The notes beneath the pieces were generated by a model, which worked only from the letters and a program-made list of their open reading frames with translations, did no database searches and was not told the origin of the DNA. Positions 61,512 through 64,000 of a DNA stretch of 64,000 bases are shown here, piece by piece (positions within the stretch are counted from its first letter, which is position 1; every line of letters starts with the position of its first letter). Source of the stretch: Brevibacillus fluminis (GTDB lineage Bacteria > Bacillota > Bacilli > Brevibacillales > Brevibacillaceae); contig NZ_RHHQ01000024.1 in the NCBI RefSeq assembly GCF_003710825.1, positions 1 to 64,000 of the forward strand, read 5' to 3'. The position numbers were made by a program, and so were the translations under genes.

Positions 61512-62072
61512 ATGAACATTCACGAAAATGTTGAGAAACGAGCTGCCCACGCGCTTTCGCTGCTTGTCCGCCAGTTTTCTTTTCCGCTTACCCAGCAAGA
61601 CCGGCTGGCCTACCAATCCGGCGATCAAACCGGCAGCCGTTGGGGAATCCGCTATACGCGGGCGAAAAAATGGATCAGCAGGGTGTATAAACCGGAGATC
61701 ACATACATGTTTGCGCTGCCGGATACAGCTGATGAAACGTACCGACTCAGCTGGAATCCGGGCAAAAAACAATGGAAGAGAGCAGATGATCAGGCAAGCC
61801 GCCAGGTTAGCAGACTCAATGAGCACCGGGACATCACTCAGCTTCTCGCCAGTGTCGACATGGAAAAGGTGGAGCTGACCCAAAATGGGAATGAAGTCAC
61901 CCTCACACTTATCGCCATTCCCGGCTGCTTCATTTGGACCTTGATTCCGCCGATCCATTATTTCGTGAGGCTAAAGCCGGAAGAAGCCGCTGCGCTGACG
62001 GATGTAGCGCTAAGAATTGAACATGCCGTCTTGCGTGACGAATCCGCAATGAAAAAAGCACCTGCAATTTAG
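61512..62072 (+). CDS. Uncharacterised 186-aa protein of the sigma-54 operon
   Basis: Not recognised. Starts 8 bases after the permease stop (ATG 61512, weak site AAGGCAG), so it belongs to the operon. Mostly soluble and charged (RYTRAKKWISRVYKPEITYMF in pieces, then WNPGKKQWKRADDQ). One moderately hydrophobic stretch lies near residues 133-150 (VTLTLIAIPGCFIWTLIPP), followed by a helical end. The pattern (beta-rich first half, short apolar strand region) fits a small alpha/beta domain. No catalytic motif is seen. A terminator overlaps its last codons. Confidence 0.7.
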   Translation: MNIHENVEKRAAHALSLLVRQFSFPLTQQDRLAYQSGDQTGSRWGIRYTRAKKWISRVYKPEITYMFALPDTADETYRLSWNPGKKQWKRADDQASRQVSRLNEHRDITQLLASVDMEKVELTQNGNEVTLTLIAIPGCFIWTLIPPIHYFVRLKPEEAAALTDVALRIEHAVLRDESAMKKAPAI

Positions 62073-62083
62073 GTGCTTTTTCT
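62053..62083 (+). terminator. Terminator of the sigma-54 operon
   Basis: AAGCACCT-GCAATTT-AGGTGCTT with flanking A and T runs; includes the last codons and stop of the preceding gene. Confidence 0.85.
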
Positions 62084-62087
62084 TCTG

Positions 62088-62363
62088 TCTTAAAATATTT
62101 ACTGAGCAGCAAAGGGATTCGGGCAAAAAAGTGAGGCGAAAGCTTTGGCTTGGCCAGCAGAGGCTCAGGTACAAAAATGGAACATCTTTCGCGCCACATG
62201 AGCGTCCTTGAGATACACCCGCCGCGCAGCGTGTGGCTTTGGGGCGCGGTTCCATTTTTGTGCCTGAGCCGGTCTTTCATACTTCTTCGCAGGCCAAGCC
62301 ACCCGCGGCAGCCCCACTTTTTCGCCCGAATCCCCGAACAACCACCGCAGCAAGTATTTAAGA
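62088..62363. repeat. 276-bp imperfect inverted repeat (MITE-like or large hairpin element)
   Basis: The left arm begins TCTTAAAATATTTACTG at 62088, and the right arm ends with the complement (CAGCAAGTATTTAAGA) at 62363. Further matched blocks, left to right arm: GGGATTCGGGC with GCCCGAATCCC, AAAAAGTG with CACTTTTT, GGCTTGGCC with GGCCAAGCC, GGCTCAGGTACAAAAATGG with CCATTTTTGTGCCTGAGCC, and CCACAT with GTGTGG around a 30-base loop. No ORF of note. Its right end supplies the stop codon of the histidine kinase gene. Confidence 0.8.
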
Positions 62364-63767
62364 TGCTACCCCCTCAGCCTCCGTCGGCAAAATCACCGTA
62401 AAATACACTCCTTCTTCGCCATTATCCACACGAATGCTACCGCCATGCGACTCGATGACAGCGCGTGCGATTGCCAGCCCCAGCCCATGCTTACCGGATT
62501 TGCCTTTGCGGAAGCGCTGGAACAGCTGCGGAAGCAAATTTTCCTCAATCGGCGGCCCGTCATTAGACAATATCAACTCCAACCTATCTGAAAACGAGGA
62601 GCTGCGGATGCTGAGCTTCGATTTGGCATAGCGAAGCTGGTTTTCCAAAATGTTGACGAATGCGGTGCTGAGCTGCTCGCCATCTCCGTAACAGTACAAC
62701 GAATGAGGAAGATGCACGTCCCACTCTATTGCCGGGTTCAGGACGGACAGGCGCTGATGGATCAACGTGAACAGCTCGACCAAATCGACGCGTTTGAACT
62801 GGGTCATCTGCGCTACCGATTCGATTTTCGTCAAATAGAGGAGCTGTTCCACGACTTTTTCTAGACGTTTGCTTTCCTCCATGATGATTGCGAGCCCGTG
62901 GTCGGCTTGCTCACCTTGAAAGACGCCTTCTGCAAGTCCTTGCGTATAGCCTTGAATCGCCATGATCGGTGTCTTTAGCTCATGCGAGATGTTCTGGATG
63001 AAGTGGCGCTGCGACTCGTCGTATTCCTTCAGCTGATTTTTCATTTTGTCAAAAGAGCGGGCGAGCTGGCCGATTTCATCCTGCCGGTCGACCTTAAGGG
63101 GCACGTCGAATTGGCGCAGGGCGATTTTTTGGCACGACTCATCCAGCCTGCGGATCGGCGCACTCAAATAGCGGCTGAACCACATGGCAAGGAGCCAGCT
63201 CATCACCAAAATGATCGCGAAAACGATGAAAAACTGCTGGGTCAGCACGGCGTTGATGTTATTTAAATCGCGCTCTTTGGAAAACAGCACAAGGTAGTAG
63301 GGGAACGAGTGGTAATTGAGCTGCTTGCTAACGAACAGATACGTTTCATGGCTGCGGTCGAGTGTCCCGCGCTGCAGTTCATCTTTTTTGTAGGTGGCGG
63401 CCATATGATACAGCTGTACCAGATCGCTTTGCGGCACCTGTTCGGTGCTTCGCTGCCCCAAGAGCTCTCCGTTCGGCCCGTATACGAGCACGTCAAAGGA
63501 GTATTCGTACTTGGACAAAAGCAATTGCAAGAAGAGTGGGGCGGAAGCAGGGAAAGGTAGCAATTCATTATGCTCGGTAAACGAGATGTGGCTCGATAGT
63601 TCATTGAACTCGTCTTCCAGCAGCGAAAACGTATTGCTGACCAAATACTGTTTGATCGCCATCGGATACAGAACGCCCACGCTGCTTCCCAGCAAGATGG
63701 TCAGCAGCATGAACAGAATGAGGATTTGGCGGGAGAGCGGCCAGTTTTTCAAGCGCAAGAGCTTCAT
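62358..63767 (-). CDS. Two-component sensor histidine kinase (HAMP type)
   Basis: 469 aa. Membrane segments about residues 14-36 and 178-198 enclose a ~140-residue extracellular sensor domain. HAMP about 198-250 (PIRRLDESCQKIALRQFDVPL in pieces). HisKA with phospho-accepting His262 in HFIQNISHELKTPI. HATPase_c with N-box NILENQLRYAKSKL, G1 LILSNDGPPI and G2 GKHGLGLAIARAVIESHGG. The protein ends AEGVAS, with the stop TAA inside the end of the 276-bp inverted repeat. ATG overlaps the regulator stop by 4 bases (ATGA), so the pair is co-translated. Similar in layout to CssS-type envelope-stress sensors; signal unknown. Confidence 0.9.
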   Translation of the reverse strand: MKLLRLKNWPLSRQILILFMLLTILLGSSVGVLYPMAIKQYLVSNTFSLLEDEFNELSSHISFTEHNELLPFPASAPLFLQLLLSKYEYSFDVLVYGPNGELLGQRSTEQVPQSDLVQLYHMAATYKKDELQRGTLDRSHETYLFVSKQLNYHSFPYYLVLFSKERDLNNINAVLTQQFFIVFAIILVMSWLLAMWFSRYLSAPIRRLDESCQKIALRQFDVPLKVDRQDEIGQLARSFDKMKNQLKEYDESQRHFIQNISHELKTPIMAIQGYTQGLAEGVFQGEQADHGLAIIMEESKRLEKVVEQLLYLTKIESVAQMTQFKRVDLVELFTLIHQRLSVLNPAIEWDVHLPHSLYCYGDGEQLSTAFVNILENQLRYAKSKLSIRSSSFSDRLELILSNDGPPIEENLLPQLFQRFRKGKSGKHGLGLAIARAVIESHGGSIRVDNGEEGVYFTVILPTEAEGVAS

Positions 63768-64000
63768 AGATTGGTCATCCTGTACCCGAATCCGTAGACG
63801 GTCTCCAATGGGAATTCCGGCAGCTTCCGGCGAATCCGCTTGACCAGATCATCGACGGCACGGTCAGACCCGATGTAATCGTCTCCCCAGATGGCGGTCA
63901 ATATTTGCTCGCGGTGGAGCGCTTGGTTCGGATTGCGCAAAAAGAAGGAGATCAGGTCGAACTCTTTCGTCGTCAAATCAATCGGCGTTTCGTTTTCTTT
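63764..64000 (-). CDS. OmpR/PhoB-family response regulator (partial, cut by window end)
   Basis: Only the C-terminal winged-helix DNA-binding domain is inside the window: LTTKEFDLISFFLRNPNQAL, then HREQILTAIWGDDYIGSDRAVDDLVKRIRRKL in pieces, ending VYGFGYRMTNL. The receiver domain lies beyond 64000. Partner of the histidine kinase that follows it on the minus strand. Confidence 0.9.
   Translation of the reverse strand, partial: KENETPIDLTTKEFDLISFFLRNPNQALHREQILTAIWGDDYIGSDRAVDDLVKRIRRKLPEFPLETVYGFGYRMTNL

Overview
The window looks like a chromosomal segment of an endospore-forming member of the Bacillota, most likely Brevibacillus or a close relative. The grounds are gene content and order, not a database match. 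Downstream of an rRNA/tRNA block, the order MoxR ATPase - DUF58 - transglutaminase (TgpA) - guaA - pbuG - purEKB - purCSQLFMN - purHD - adenine-deaminase-like gene follows the yeaC-yeaD-yebA-guaA-pbuG-pur-yerA order of Bacillus subtilis, with extra genes inserted. Guanine and TPP riboswitches, PurR boxes, GTG/TTG starts with strong ribosome binding sites, and germination and sporulation genes all fit.

Layout. (1) 1-1390: 3' tip of a 23S rRNA, then 13 tRNA genes (Asn, Ser, Met, Leu, Glu, Val, fMet, Asp, Phe, Thr, Gln, Lys, Leu) and a terminator. No 5S gene lies between the 23S and the first tRNA. (2) 1611-4228: a decayed tricistronic gerA-type germinant receptor operon; all three genes are damaged. 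(3) 4225-9694: two small membrane-protein ORFs, then the MoxR/DUF58/TgpA operon. (4) 9695-20061: guaA and pbuG, each behind a guanine riboswitch; an MFS pump with its TetR regulator; a secreted M1 peptidase; purEKB. (5) 20146-26584: MFS protein, stand-alone sensor-domain membrane protein, FapA-like protein, M29 aminopeptidase and an iron alcohol dehydrogenase, separating purB from purC. (6) 26667-44541: purCSQLFMN, a thiamine block (thiDMEW on the minus strand and thiC on the plus strand, each with a TPP riboswitch), a SpoVIF-like gene, a secreted amidohydrolase with a possible leader peptide, and purHD. (7) 44561-55708: a two-gene small-membrane-protein operon, adenine deaminase homologue, a complete branched-chain amino acid ABC transporter (livJHMGF), GNAT acetyltransferase, a MocR regulator and azlCD. 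(8) 55731-62072: a sigma-54-controlled locus. (9) 62088-64000: a 276-bp imperfect inverted repeat, then a two-component histidine kinase and the C-terminal part of its response regulator, cut by the window edge.

How it works together. Purine synthesis to IMP is complete here (purE, K, B, C, S, Q, L, F, M, N, H, D) but split into three transcription units, each with its own PurR-box promoter. The guaA and pbuG units add guanine sensing by riboswitch. The thiamine block covers HMP synthesis and phosphorylation (ThiC, ThiD), thiazole uptake and salvage (ThiW, ThiM) and coupling (ThiE).

Most unusual region. In 55731-62072 an enhancer-binding protein is flanked by two nitrilase-superfamily genes that both carry serine where the catalytic cysteine is expected. 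A near-perfect sigma-54 promoter and three copies of a candidate enhancer palindrome precede an operon of one of these genes, an iron alcohol dehydrogenase, an APC permease and an unknown protein. I do not recognise this arrangement as a described system.
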